DNA from: Pseudomonas fluorescens
GTDB taxonomy: Bacteria; Pseudomonadota; Alphaproteobacteria; UBA2136; UBA6156
Assembly (NCBI GenBank): GCA_003241595.1
Contig: QFOU01000043.1
Coordinates: 1-11,150 of the forward strand
Length of the DNA stretch: 11,150 bases
Direction: 5' to 3'
This document shows positions 1-5,796 of the stretch, piece after piece (within the stretch, counting starts at the first letter, position 1; the number at the start of each line of letters is the position of its first letter). A program made the position numbers and the translations under genes. The notes beneath the pieces are model-generated. The model saw only the letters and a program-made list of their open reading frames with translations, did not search any database and was not told where the DNA came from.

Positions 1-595
1 CGGTAGCCGCGTGTTCGATAACGGCATGTTCATCAACGGCCAACTCGGTGCCGGCTATAACCAGTACGATATGGAACGCACCGTGACCGGCCTCGGCACG
101 GCCGAAGGCTCCACTAATGGTCTCCAAGGCACTCTCAAACTGGAAACCGGCCAAGACTTCGCCTTCGATAACCTGATCATCACCCCTCTCCTCGGCGTTC
201 AATATACCTATCTGGATATGGACAGCTACGAAGAAACCGGAGCCGCCTCCCTGCAAGTCACACCGGATGCCATGTCGATGATCGACACCTCCGTCGGCCT
301 GCAAGCTTCTTACGCAATCCCGCTGTACAGTGGCTCAACCCTCAAACCAATGGTTCACGCCCGCTACATCTACCGCCTGGGTGACGATAGCTTCGCCACC
401 ACCAGCCGCTTCACCGCGGGCGGTACGGCATTTGCCACCAATGGGGTCAAGGCCGATAAATCCTCCATCAACGTTGGCGGCGGCCTTCTGCTGAACACGG
501 TCTACGGTACCGATCTCAGCCTGAACTACGACGCCGACATCCGCAGCAACTTCATTGCCCACAGCGGACAACTCAAGGCCCGCGTACCTTTCTAG
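1..595 (+). CDS. Autotransporter-type outer-membrane beta-barrel protein, C-terminal part (partial at left edge)
   Basis: This is the 3' end of a longer gene. The frame is open to the first base, with whole codons from position 2, and the GTG at 11 is only an internal valine codon. The roughly 197 visible residues alternate polar and hydrophobic positions, with aromatic-rich strands such as LGVQYTYLDMDSY and VHARYIYRLGD, and the protein ends in ARVPF. A terminal phenylalanine after amphipathic strands is the classic signal recognised by the BAM complex. The Gly/Asn/Asp-rich turns and the overall pattern fit the autotransporter (type V secretion) barrel, which sits in the outer membrane and exports or anchors an N-terminal passenger. 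The passenger lies outside the window, so its function cannot be told. The family call rests on pattern and composition; another porin-like barrel is possible. A hairpin follows the stop, so this is the last gene of its unit. Confidence 0.75.
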   Translation, partial: GSRVFDNGMFINGQLGAGYNQYDMERTVTGLGTAEGSTNGLQGTLKLETGQDFAFDNLIITPLLGVQYTYLDMDSYEETGAASLQVTPDAMSMIDTSVGLQASYAIPLYSGSTLKPMVHARYIYRLGDDSFATTSRFTAGGTAFATNGVKADKSSINVGGGLLLNTVYGTDLSLNYDADIRSNFIAHSGQLKARVPF

Positions 596-615
596 GTCAC
601 ACGCAGCTTACAACC

Positions 616-645
616 AGCCGCCCTTCGGGGCGGTTCGTTGTTTCA
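616..645 (+). terminator. Intrinsic terminator after the autotransporter gene
   Basis: The stem CCGCCC (618-623) pairs with GGGCGG (628-633) around a stable TTCG tetraloop and is followed by a T-rich but interrupted tract (634-643). It starts 22 bases after the stop codon. The broken T-run makes it weaker than the other terminators in the window. Confidence 0.6.
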
Positions 646-685
646 GCCCCTAGCACTCCCGCCCAACCCGTGCTAAAAAACAGCC

Positions 686-719
686 CTTACGAAACGCCCA
701 ATGAGATACGCTTACGAAA
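686..719 (+). repeat. Nine-base direct repeat upstream of the CobW gene
   Basis: CTTACGAAA occurs at 686-694 and again at 711-719, 25 bases start to start (about 2.4 helical turns), with the second copy ending nine bases before the ATG. It might be a regulatory binding site. It is not a recognised Zur-type palindrome, and two copies could be chance. Confidence 0.3.
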
Positions 720-728
720 GCTTTTGCC

Positions 729-1739
729 ATGACCACCAACACTTCCCTCACCCCCGTCACCGTCCTTACCGGGTTCCTCGGCGCAGGCAAAACCACACTT
801 CTCAATCGTATCCTCACCGAAAAAACCGACCGCAAATATGCCGTCATCATTAACGAATTCGGCCTGCAAGGCATCGATGATAAACTCATCACCGCGCAAG
901 TCGATGAAGAGGTCTTCGAAATGAACAACGGCTGCATCTGCTGCACCGTGCGGGGAGACCTCATCCGCATCCTCTCCGCCCTCATGCGCCGCCGCGATAA
1001 GTTCGATGCCATCCTGCTGGAAACCACCGGCCTTGCCGACCCCGCCCCCGTCGCCCAAACCTTCTTTGCCGATCCCGACGTGAAGGCCGCCACCGAACTC
1101 GACAGCATCCTCACCATGGTCGATGCCGCCCATATCCACGGCCAACTGAAGGAATCCCCCGAAGCTCGCGATCAAATCGCCTTCGCAGATACAATTGTTA
1201 TCAATAAGATCGACGCAGTTCTTAAAGAAGAAGTGGAGAACGCCGAAACCGCCATCCGCGCCATCAACCCCTTCGCCACCATCATCTACGGCAGCCACGG
1301 CCAGCTTACCGATAAAGACGGAAAGGAAGTCGCATTGGACTACATCCTCACCCGCCACGCCTTCAGCCTGCAACACGTTCTGGGCGTAGACCCCGACTTC
1401 ATCAACAATGCTGCCGAAGGCCACCACCACCACCACGATGACGACATCACCAGCGTCTCTCTCACTACCGACCTCCCCATCAACTCCGAGAAGTTCGACA
1501 ACTGGATGGGCGAGCTCCTCGCCCGCAAAGGCCAGAACATGCTGCGCACCAAAGGCATCCTCAATGTCGAAAACGAGCCCAAACGCTATGTCTTCCAAGC
1601 CGTGCACATGATGTCCGACGGCGAATTCACTACCGAATGGAAACCCGAAGAAAAACGCACCTCCACCCTCGTCTTCATCGGCCGCGACCTCGATAAAAAG
1701 GCCCTGAAAGCCGATTTCCTCGCCTGCACCATCAGCTAG
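729..1739 (+). CDS. CobW/G3E-family GTPase, putative zinc (metal) chaperone
   Basis: This is a cytoplasmic GTPase of the G3E/CobW/YjiA/ZNG1 group, which couples GTP hydrolysis to metal delivery. Visible motifs are the Walker A P-loop GFLGAGKT (residues 15-22), the metal-binding CxCC motif CICC (69-72) after MNNG, the ETTGLADP segment (98-105) and the guanine-specificity motif NKID (159-162). A run of five histidines followed by three aspartates (232-239) lies in the linker before the C-terminal CobW_C domain (about 245-336). Length (336 aa) is normal for the family. The ATG at 729 places the P-loop about 15 residues in, as expected; there is only a weak purine-rich GAAAG upstream. The WD40-like gene begins 12 bases after the stop. 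The metal is not proven: zinc is the usual inference for His-rich members outside a cobalamin locus, and no cob genes or clear Zur box are visible here. Confidence 0.9.
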   Translation: MTTNTSLTPVTVLTGFLGAGKTTLLNRILTEKTDRKYAVIINEFGLQGIDDKLITAQVDEEVFEMNNGCICCTVRGDLIRILSALMRRRDKFDAILLETTGLADPAPVAQTFFADPDVKAATELDSILTMVDAAHIHGQLKESPEARDQIAFADTIVINKIDAVLKEEVENAETAIRAINPFATIIYGSHGQLTDKDGKEVALDYILTRHAFSLQHVLGVDPDFINNAAEGHHHHHDDDITSVSLTTDLPINSEKFDNWMGELLARKGQNMLRTKGILNVENEPKRYVFQAVHMMSDGEFTTEWKPEEKRTSTLVFIGRDLDKKALKADFLACTIS

Positions 1740-1751
1740 CACCACCATCCG

Positions 1752-2765
1752 ATGACCACGACCGCCGCCCACATCACCCATACCCTCAACGCGCCCATCA
1801 ACGGGCTGGCCTGGATCGACAACACCTGCGCTGCCATCACCGGAGACGGCCTCCTCCACCTCGCCCGCATCGGCATGGAGAAATCCACCGCTATCGAGGT
1901 CAGCTCCGCCCCGCTGCTCGCCATCCTCAACACACCGGATGGCTTCGTGACATCCGACGAAGACGGCAACATCCACCTCACCACCTTGCAGGGCGAAACC
2001 ACCCTGCTGACTGCCACCAAGTACATGTTCCTCGAGAGCATCGCCTACTACGCCAAAAAGCGCCAGGTCCTCGCCGCCACCGGCAAAACCATCACTGTCA
2101 TTAACCCCGATGGTACGTCCTTCGTCCTGCCCCACAAAATGCCGTCCACAATTGGCGGTCTCGCGGTGTCGCCCATCGGCCCGCGCGTCGCGGCCAGCCA
2201 CTATGGCGGCAGCACTATTCTGGCGCTCGATAACATTAACAATCCACCCCGCCTCCTCCCGTGGAAAGGCTCCCACCTTGGCCTCACCTATACGCCGGAT
2301 GGCAAATGGCTGATCTCGTCCATGCAAGAACAAGCCCTCCACCTCTGGCGCCTCGCCGATGGGCTGGATCTCCAAATGCGCGGCTACCCCTCCAAAATTA
2401 CGCAGTTTAGCTGGGATCACTCCGGCACCCTTCTGGCCACCAATGGCGGCGGCGGCGTCCCCCTCTGGAACTTCTCCGGCCCCAAAGGCCCCGCCGGTAC
2501 CCAAGCGCGCGTGCTGGCCGATAGTGGCGCGCAGGAAGTCCTCGTCACCACCATGGCCATGCACCCCAAAGGGCCGTTCTGCGCCATCGGCTACACCGAT
2601 GGCCTCACCCTTCTCACCCAGATCGTGGAAGACCGCGCCGTGCTCCTCCACCAACCGAATGAGCATGCCACCACCCATGCGGCATGGTCACCCGATGGCA
2701 TGAGCCTCGCCACCGCCAATGCCAACGGCACCCTCCTCCTCACCGATTTCGCCGCCCTCGTATAA
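1752..2765 (+). CDS. WD40-like beta-propeller protein paired with the CobW GTPase
   Basis: This 337-residue protein has repeating beta-propeller blades. Blade-end signatures include ALHLWRL (Trp199) and VPLWNF (Trp239), with recurring turns such as SPDG, TPDGKWL and WDHSGTLLAT, and a final blade with WSPDGMSLATANANG. It has no signal peptide and no other domain, so a cytoplasmic protein-binding scaffold is likely. The gene starts 12 bases after the GTPase gene with no obvious Shine-Dalgarno, so co-transcription and possibly translational coupling are expected. From memory, alphaproteobacteria often keep a WD40 gene next to a CobW-type GTPase. This suggests a partner or client-recruiting role in metal delivery, but that role is inferred. 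Substrate and partners are unknown. Confidence 0.8.
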   Translation: MTTTAAHITHTLNAPINGLAWIDNTCAAITGDGLLHLARIGMEKSTAIEVSSAPLLAILNTPDGFVTSDEDGNIHLTTLQGETTLLTATKYMFLESIAYYAKKRQVLAATGKTITVINPDGTSFVLPHKMPSTIGGLAVSPIGPRVAASHYGGSTILALDNINNPPRLLPWKGSHLGLTYTPDGKWLISSMQEQALHLWRLADGLDLQMRGYPSKITQFSWDHSGTLLATNGGGGVPLWNFSGPKGPAGTQARVLADSGAQEVLVTTMAMHPKGPFCAIGYTDGLTLLTQIVEDRAVLLHQPNEHATTHAAWSPDGMSLATANANGTLLLTDFAALV

Positions 2766-2772
2766 TAAAAAC

Positions 2773-2946
2773 ATGAAATTTATTAAGCCTACCTTCTTTT
2801 ATTTTTTCAAAAAAGATCATGGTAGCTTTGTTGTAAATAATTTCATGAGTCGAATGGGACTTATTATCCTTTTCTTACTATTGATTTTTTTGACATTAAT
2901 TGTTGGAATACTATACGAAATAATAACTAAACTGATGCTTGCCTAA
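2773..2946 (+). CDS. Putative 57-residue single-pass membrane protein in an AT-rich stretch
   Basis: I do not recognise this product. It begins at an ATG 8 bases after the WD40 stop and has a basic, aromatic N-terminus (FFYFFKK) and one long hydrophobic segment (about residues 28-48) that would span the inner membrane. By hand count only 46 of its 174 bases are G or C, against clearly GC-rich neighbours, so it may be a recent arrival or a relaxed intergenic region. An open frame of this length in such AT-rich DNA is unlikely by chance, and the hydrophobic block looks protein-like, which favours a real gene. Against it: no Shine-Dalgarno is visible before the ATG, and a good promoter for tyrS lies inside its 3' part. 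The same frame is open upstream into the WD40 gene, so the start is uncertain. Confidence 0.45.
   Translation: MKFIKPTFFYFFKKDHGSFVVNNFMSRMGLIILFLLLIFLTLIVGILYEIITKLMLA
2890..2917 (+). promoter_or_regulatory. Candidate sigma70 promoter for tyrS
   Basis: A perfect TTGACA -35 box (2890-2895) is followed after 16 bases by TATACG (2912-2917, four of six matches to TATAAT). A transcript from here would have a leader of about 50 bases before the tyrS ATG at 2973. The site lies within the 3' end of the small AT-rich open frame, so AT-richness alone could create such matches. Confidence 0.4.
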
Positions 2947-2972
2947 CCCCTGTATTCAAGCCATAAAAAACC

Positions 2973-4223
2973 ATGAACACAAAAGCCCCCTTCACCCCCA
3001 CCCCCGAGGTCTTGGCCGAAGCCAAGCGCCAGCACGCCATCCTCAGCGCGGGTACAGCGGCGATTTATCCCGAAACCGGCAAATGGGGACCAGACGGCCT
3101 CTTCGACAAACTGGTCGTCGCGCTGACTGAAAAACGTCCCCTCCGCGTCAAATTCGGCATGGATCCCACCGCACCGGATATCCACCTCGGCCACACAGTG
3201 CCTCTCAACGGCATGCGTAAATTCCAGGATCTCGGCCACGTGGTCATGCCGCTCATCGGTAACTACACGGCACTCATCGGCGATCCCTCGGGCCGCAACA
3301 GCACCCGCCCTCCGCTCACGCAAGAGCAAATCGAGAGCAACGCGGAAACCTACCTCAAGCAAGTCTACAAAGTCGTCAAAGACGATGCCCAAACCTGCCA
3401 GCTCATGTGGAATGGCGAATGGCTCAGCAAACTCAGCTTTGCCGATACCATCAAGCTCGCCGCCCAAGTCAGCGTCGCGCAACTGATTGCCAAGGAAGAT
3501 TTCGCCACCCGCCTCGCCAACCAAACGCCTATCAGCGTCCACGAGCTCCTCTACCCGCTCATGCAGGGCTACGACAGCATCGCCATGGACGAACGCGGCG
3601 GCTGCGATATCGAGTTCGGCGGCACCGACCAAACCTTCAACTGTCTCATGGGCCGCCACCTGATGAACGCCCGCGGCCTCCACCCGCAAGTGGTGATGAC
3701 CTTCCCGCTGCTGGAAGGGCTGGACGGCGTCATCAAAATGTCCAAGTCCAAAAACAACTACATCGGCGTCACCGAATCACCGGACGACATGTTCGGCAAA
3801 ACCATGTCCATTCCGGATACGATGCTAGACCGCTGGTACACTCTGCTCACCACCATCGAGCCGAAGGACCGCCCCACTCACCCCATGGACGCGAAAAAGA
3901 AACTGGCCAACTTCATCACCGCTCGCTTCCATTCGCAAGCCGAGGCCGACGCCGCCCAAACCGCCTTCGAATCCCGCTTCTCCAAGCGCGAAATGCCCAC
4001 CGAGATGCCGGAACTCACCCTCCCGCAGCCGGCAACCTTGGCCGATCTCGTGGTCTCCGCAGGCTTTGCCGCCAGCAAGTCCGAAGCCCGCCGCCTCATC
4101 GAACAAGGCGGGGTGAAACTGAATAGCGAACCGAACAAAGATCCCGCCGCCGCCGTCTCTGTTCCCTCGCCCTTTACCCTGCAGGTCGGCAAGCTCAAAC
4201 TCGCCCGCGTAACTCTAGCCTAA
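2973..4223 (+). CDS. tyrS: Tyrosyl-tRNA synthetase
   Basis: This enzyme attaches tyrosine to tRNA-Tyr using ATP in the cytoplasm and is a class I aminoacyl-tRNA synthetase. The HIGH-type signature is HLGH (residues 71-74) after KFGMDPTAPDI. The region LIGDPSGRN and the tyrosine/tRNA site YPLMQGYDS and FGGTDQTFN are intact, and KMSKS is perfect (255-259). A C-terminal S4-type RNA-binding domain follows, with the signature SKSEARRLIEQGGVKLN in the last 70 residues. The length of 416 aa is standard and the gene appears complete. The start at 2973 leaves a normal N-terminal extension; the upstream sequence is A-rich without a strong Shine-Dalgarno. The phosphatase gene begins four bases after the stop, so the two are probably one transcript. 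This is very likely the housekeeping enzyme. Confidence 0.97.
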   Translation: MNTKAPFTPTPEVLAEAKRQHAILSAGTAAIYPETGKWGPDGLFDKLVVALTEKRPLRVKFGMDPTAPDIHLGHTVPLNGMRKFQDLGHVVMPLIGNYTALIGDPSGRNSTRPPLTQEQIESNAETYLKQVYKVVKDDAQTCQLMWNGEWLSKLSFADTIKLAAQVSVAQLIAKEDFATRLANQTPISVHELLYPLMQGYDSIAMDERGGCDIEFGGTDQTFNCLMGRHLMNARGLHPQVVMTFPLLEGLDGVIKMSKSKNNYIGVTESPDDMFGKTMSIPDTMLDRWYTLLTTIEPKDRPTHPMDAKKKLANFITARFHSQAEADAAQTAFESRFSKREMPTEMPELTLPQPATLADLVVSAGFAASKSEARRLIEQGGVKLNSEPNKDPAAAVSVPSPFTLQVGKLKLARVTLA

Positions 4224-4227
4224 CCGG

Positions 4228-4815
4228 ATGAAACTCCGCCGCCGCACATGGCTCATCACGGCCGCCCTCGTGGCGGCAGCAGGCGTCTGGGGCCTTTACG
4301 ACCGCTTTATCGAAGACGGCAACTTCAGCATCTATAAAGAGAACACCCTCTACCGCTCCGCCACCCTCTCCCACCATGAATGGAAAGAGATCCTGCGCGA
4401 ACATCCCCCCTTCCGCAGCGTCCTCAACCTGCGCGGAGTAAATGATGAAGCCGAGTGGTACAAACGAGAGAAATCCCTCTCTGCCGAAAAAGGCATCGCC
4501 TTCTATACCCTCGGCATGTCCGCCAACCACCAGCCGGATATGGTCACCATGGAAACACTGGTGGAAATGATGCGCGCCGCCCCCAAACCGCTCCTCGTCC
4601 ACTGCAAACAAGGTGCCGACCGCACTGGCCTCGCTTTGGCTCTCTACGCCTATGCCATCGATGGCAAACCCGCCGCCGAAGCCGCCCGGCAAATGTCCCT
4701 CTTCTGGGGCCACTTCCCGTGGCTCACCAGCCGCACCGGCGCCATGGATAAAGCTTTTGCAGCCTACGTTGCGGCCCATCCCCAAACGACGGCGTCCACA
4801 ACTTTGACCAATTGA
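4228..4815 (+). CDS. Membrane-anchored dual-specificity/tyrosine phosphatase (TpbA-like)
   Basis: This 195-residue protein carries a basic N-terminus (KLRRR) and one hydrophobic segment (about residues 7-23), then a periplasm-facing cysteine-phosphatase domain. The catalytic P-loop is HCKQGADRTG, with nucleophile Cys126 and Arg132 fitting the C-X5-R signature. Upstream LYRSATLS and VLNLRG are typical of the small DSP/PTP family that includes Pseudomonas TpbA and plant-like atypical DSPs. Asp104 is a possible general acid, but its spacing to the cysteine is not diagnostic. TpbA-type enzymes dephosphorylate periplasmic tyrosines or act on phospho-compounds; the substrate here is unknown. The start lies four bases after the tyrS stop, implying co-transcription, and a strong terminator follows. 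All catalytic P-loop residues are present. Confidence 0.85.
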   Translation: MKLRRRTWLITAALVAAAGVWGLYDRFIEDGNFSIYKENTLYRSATLSHHEWKEILREHPPFRSVLNLRGVNDEAEWYKREKSLSAEKGIAFYTLGMSANHQPDMVTMETLVEMMRAAPKPLLVHCKQGADRTGLALALYAYAIDGKPAAEAARQMSLFWGHFPWLTSRTGAMDKAFAAYVAAHPQTTASTTLTN

Positions 4816-4852
4816 TTACATATAGCTGACAAACTAGGCACTAAAGTCAAGC

Positions 4853-4878
4853 GGGGCCGGAACCAACCGGCCCCTTTT
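4853..4878 (+). terminator. Strong intrinsic terminator after the tyrS-phosphatase unit
   Basis: An 8-bp stem GGGGCCGG (4853-4860) / CCGGCCCC (4867-4874) with a six-base loop AACCAA is followed by TTTT. It lies 37 bases after the phosphatase stop codon and ends that transcription unit. Confidence 0.9.
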
Positions 4879-4990
4879 CGTATTATCCCCACAACAGACA
4901 CACCTCACGCGTTCCCCAATCCCACACCACCTCCCGCGTGAATGTGGCCCATCCCCAGCGCCGCAAGCGCCTAACTCCATGGAGTGATCT
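4879..4990 (+). promoter_or_regulatory. Leader region of the 59-residue gene with an inverted repeat
   Basis: Between the terminator and the small gene I see no gene and no convincing -35/-10 pair. There is an inverted repeat, TCACGCG (4905-4911) and CGCGTGA (4935-4941), 23 bases apart. A 12-base palindrome ACTCCATGGAGT (4974-4985) contains the GGAG ribosome-binding site. These could be an operator or a leader RNA structure affecting initiation. The function is inferred only from position. Confidence 0.3.
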
Positions 4991-5170
4991 ATGCACAACA
5001 ACCTGTTCCGAGGGCGCGGTCTGGCTGTCATGCTCAAAGACATCCACAAGCGCTTCTTCCCCCTGCGGGAAGATCCCAACGACAACCCGCACCTGAACGA
5101 CCTCCTTCTTAAACTGAAGGATGCCGAAGACGATCAGTCCCAATCGACTGAAATAAGAAAGAAAGCATGA
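4991..5170 (+). CDS. Small orphan protein, 59 residues
   Basis: I do not recognise this short gene. It starts at the first ATG after an in-frame TGA (4985-4987). A good Shine-Dalgarno GGAG (4981-4984) sits six bases before the ATG, and an intrinsic terminator begins directly after the TGA stop. The product is charged and soluble, with no membrane segment. The N-terminal part is basic (RGRG, KDIHKRFF), the centre is polar and turn-forming (REDPNDNP), and a leucine-rich amphipathic helix follows (LNDLLLKLKDAEDD) before a basic tail (IRKKA). The helix could serve dimerisation or partner binding. The match of ribosome-binding site, start, stop and terminator in 220 bases is the main evidence that this is a real, independently transcribed gene. 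A faint resemblance to NepR-type small anti-sigma factors is too weak to use. Confidence 0.6.
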   Translation: MHNNLFRGRGLAVMLKDIHKRFFPLREDPNDNPHLNDLLLKLKDAEDDQSQSTEIRKKA

Positions 5171-5171
5171 G

Positions 5172-5197
5172 AAAGGGGCCGCCACCGGCCCCTTTTT
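5172..5197 (+). terminator. Strong intrinsic terminator of the 59-residue gene
   Basis: The stem AAAGGGGCCG (5172-5181) pairs with the CGGCCCCTTT beginning at 5186 around loop CCAC (5182-5185). The T-run is TTTTT (5193-5197), followed by GCAT. It begins two bases after the stop codon. Its layout closely resembles the terminator at 5691-5715. Confidence 0.92.
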
Positions 5198-5244
5198 GCA
5201 TGCAAAACCATCATTTCCGCTAGAAATCACCAACAACCTGTCCT

Positions 5245-5277
5245 ATATGAGATGGGTTAATTCCTATTGGCTCATAT
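5245..5277 (+). promoter_or_regulatory. Inverted repeat upstream of the 123-residue gene
   Basis: ATATGAG (5245-5251) is repeated in inverted form as CTCATAT (5271-5277), 19 bases apart, in an AT-richer stretch ending 18 bases before the ATG. It could be an operator or a 5'-UTR hairpin next to the ribosome-binding site GAGAGG (5281-5286). No convincing sigma70 promoter could be assigned here. Confidence 0.3.
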
Positions 5278-5295
5278 TTAGAGAGGCACTAAGAA

Positions 5296-5667
5296 ATGAG
5301 CACCACCCAGCATTCCGTATCCCCCTCCAACTCGCAGGCTGCGTATTCTCCCAACACTCAGACCCGCATCATCATCACGCCGGATGAAAGCACTCTCCAG
5401 CGGCTGCACCGCCTGGCCGGCCATTCGGCCGACAAGCTGCGCAACATCATTCAGGAATCCTTCAAAGCCCTCGGCGTCGAAGCTCCCGAAGTCACGGGCG
5501 TCAGCAATGTCGTAATTGCATTCGCAACGCCGGCCGCCATCGCAAGCGCCAACAACGCCATCAGCGAGCACAATCTCAGCTCAGCCACCGACCTTCTCAA
5601 AAAGGCACTGGGCGAAACATTGCTGGCTGTCGAACCGATGAGCTCCGCAGCGCCCGCATTCATTTAA
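5296..5667 (+). CDS. Orphan protein, 123 residues
   Basis: The family is not recognised. The product is soluble, with no signal peptide or membrane segment. The first 20 residues are Ser/Gln/Asn-rich and probably disordered. A strand RIIIT (about 24-28) and a long amphipathic helix follow (about 30-58, with RLHRLAGHSADKLRNII). A second strand VVIAFATP comes next, then alanine-rich and leucine-rich helices (SSATDLLKKALG) and a final strand LLAVEP. This suggests a small alpha/beta domain made of two strand-helix units. The start is supported by GAGAGG (5281-5286) nine bases before the ATG. The gene stands alone between the terminators at 5172-5197 and 5691-5715, so it is its own transcription unit. 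Codon use matches the neighbours, so there is no sign of recent transfer. Function is unknown. Confidence 0.8.
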   Translation: MSTTQHSVSPSNSQAAYSPNTQTRIIITPDESTLQRLHRLAGHSADKLRNIIQESFKALGVEAPEVTGVSNVVIAFATPAAIASANNAISEHNLSSATDLLKKALGETLLAVEPMSSAAPAFI

Positions 5668-5690
5668 AGAATGTCGGCAGAATATCGAAG

Positions 5691-5715
5691 AAAGGCGCCC
5701 CCACGGCGCCTTTTT
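5691..5715 (+). terminator. Strong intrinsic terminator of the 123-residue gene
   Basis: The stem AAAGGCGCC (5691-5699) pairs with GGCGCCTTT (starting at 5705) around loop CCCAC, followed by TTTTT and GCAT. It lies 23 bases after the stop. The flanks (GAAAGG before, CCTTTTTGCAT after) are the same as in the terminator at 5172-5197. Confidence 0.92.
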
Positions 5716-5796
5716 GCATACACGCATACCTTATTCCCTGCCTAAAAATCCCGCCTTTCCCTTGCCGCATGCCGCCTCGGCTGCTATCCCACACAC

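Noticed and set aside
687..2678. A 663-codon open frame on the minus strand across the CobW and WD40 genes.
   Set aside because: It is antisense to two convincing genes, is very rich in Gly/Asp/Val as expected from their C-rich third positions, and shows no family motif. It is a codon-bias shadow.
3407..4126. A 239-codon alternative plus-strand frame inside tyrS.
   Set aside because: Its Arg/Pro/His-rich translation is a frame-shifted read of the intact synthetase, with no motif.
4991..5170. Possible NepR-like anti-sigma factor in the 59-residue protein (LKDIH and DP..LNDLLLKL).
   Set aside because: Aligning it to the NepR pattern needs an insertion of several residues and lacks the conserved Pro-Asp-Arg core; no PhyR or EcfG gene is in the window.
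5716..5796. A yybP-ykoY manganese riboswitch before mntP.
   Set aside because: Only about 80 bases separate the preceding terminator from the start codon and none of the conserved internal-loop sequence is visible.
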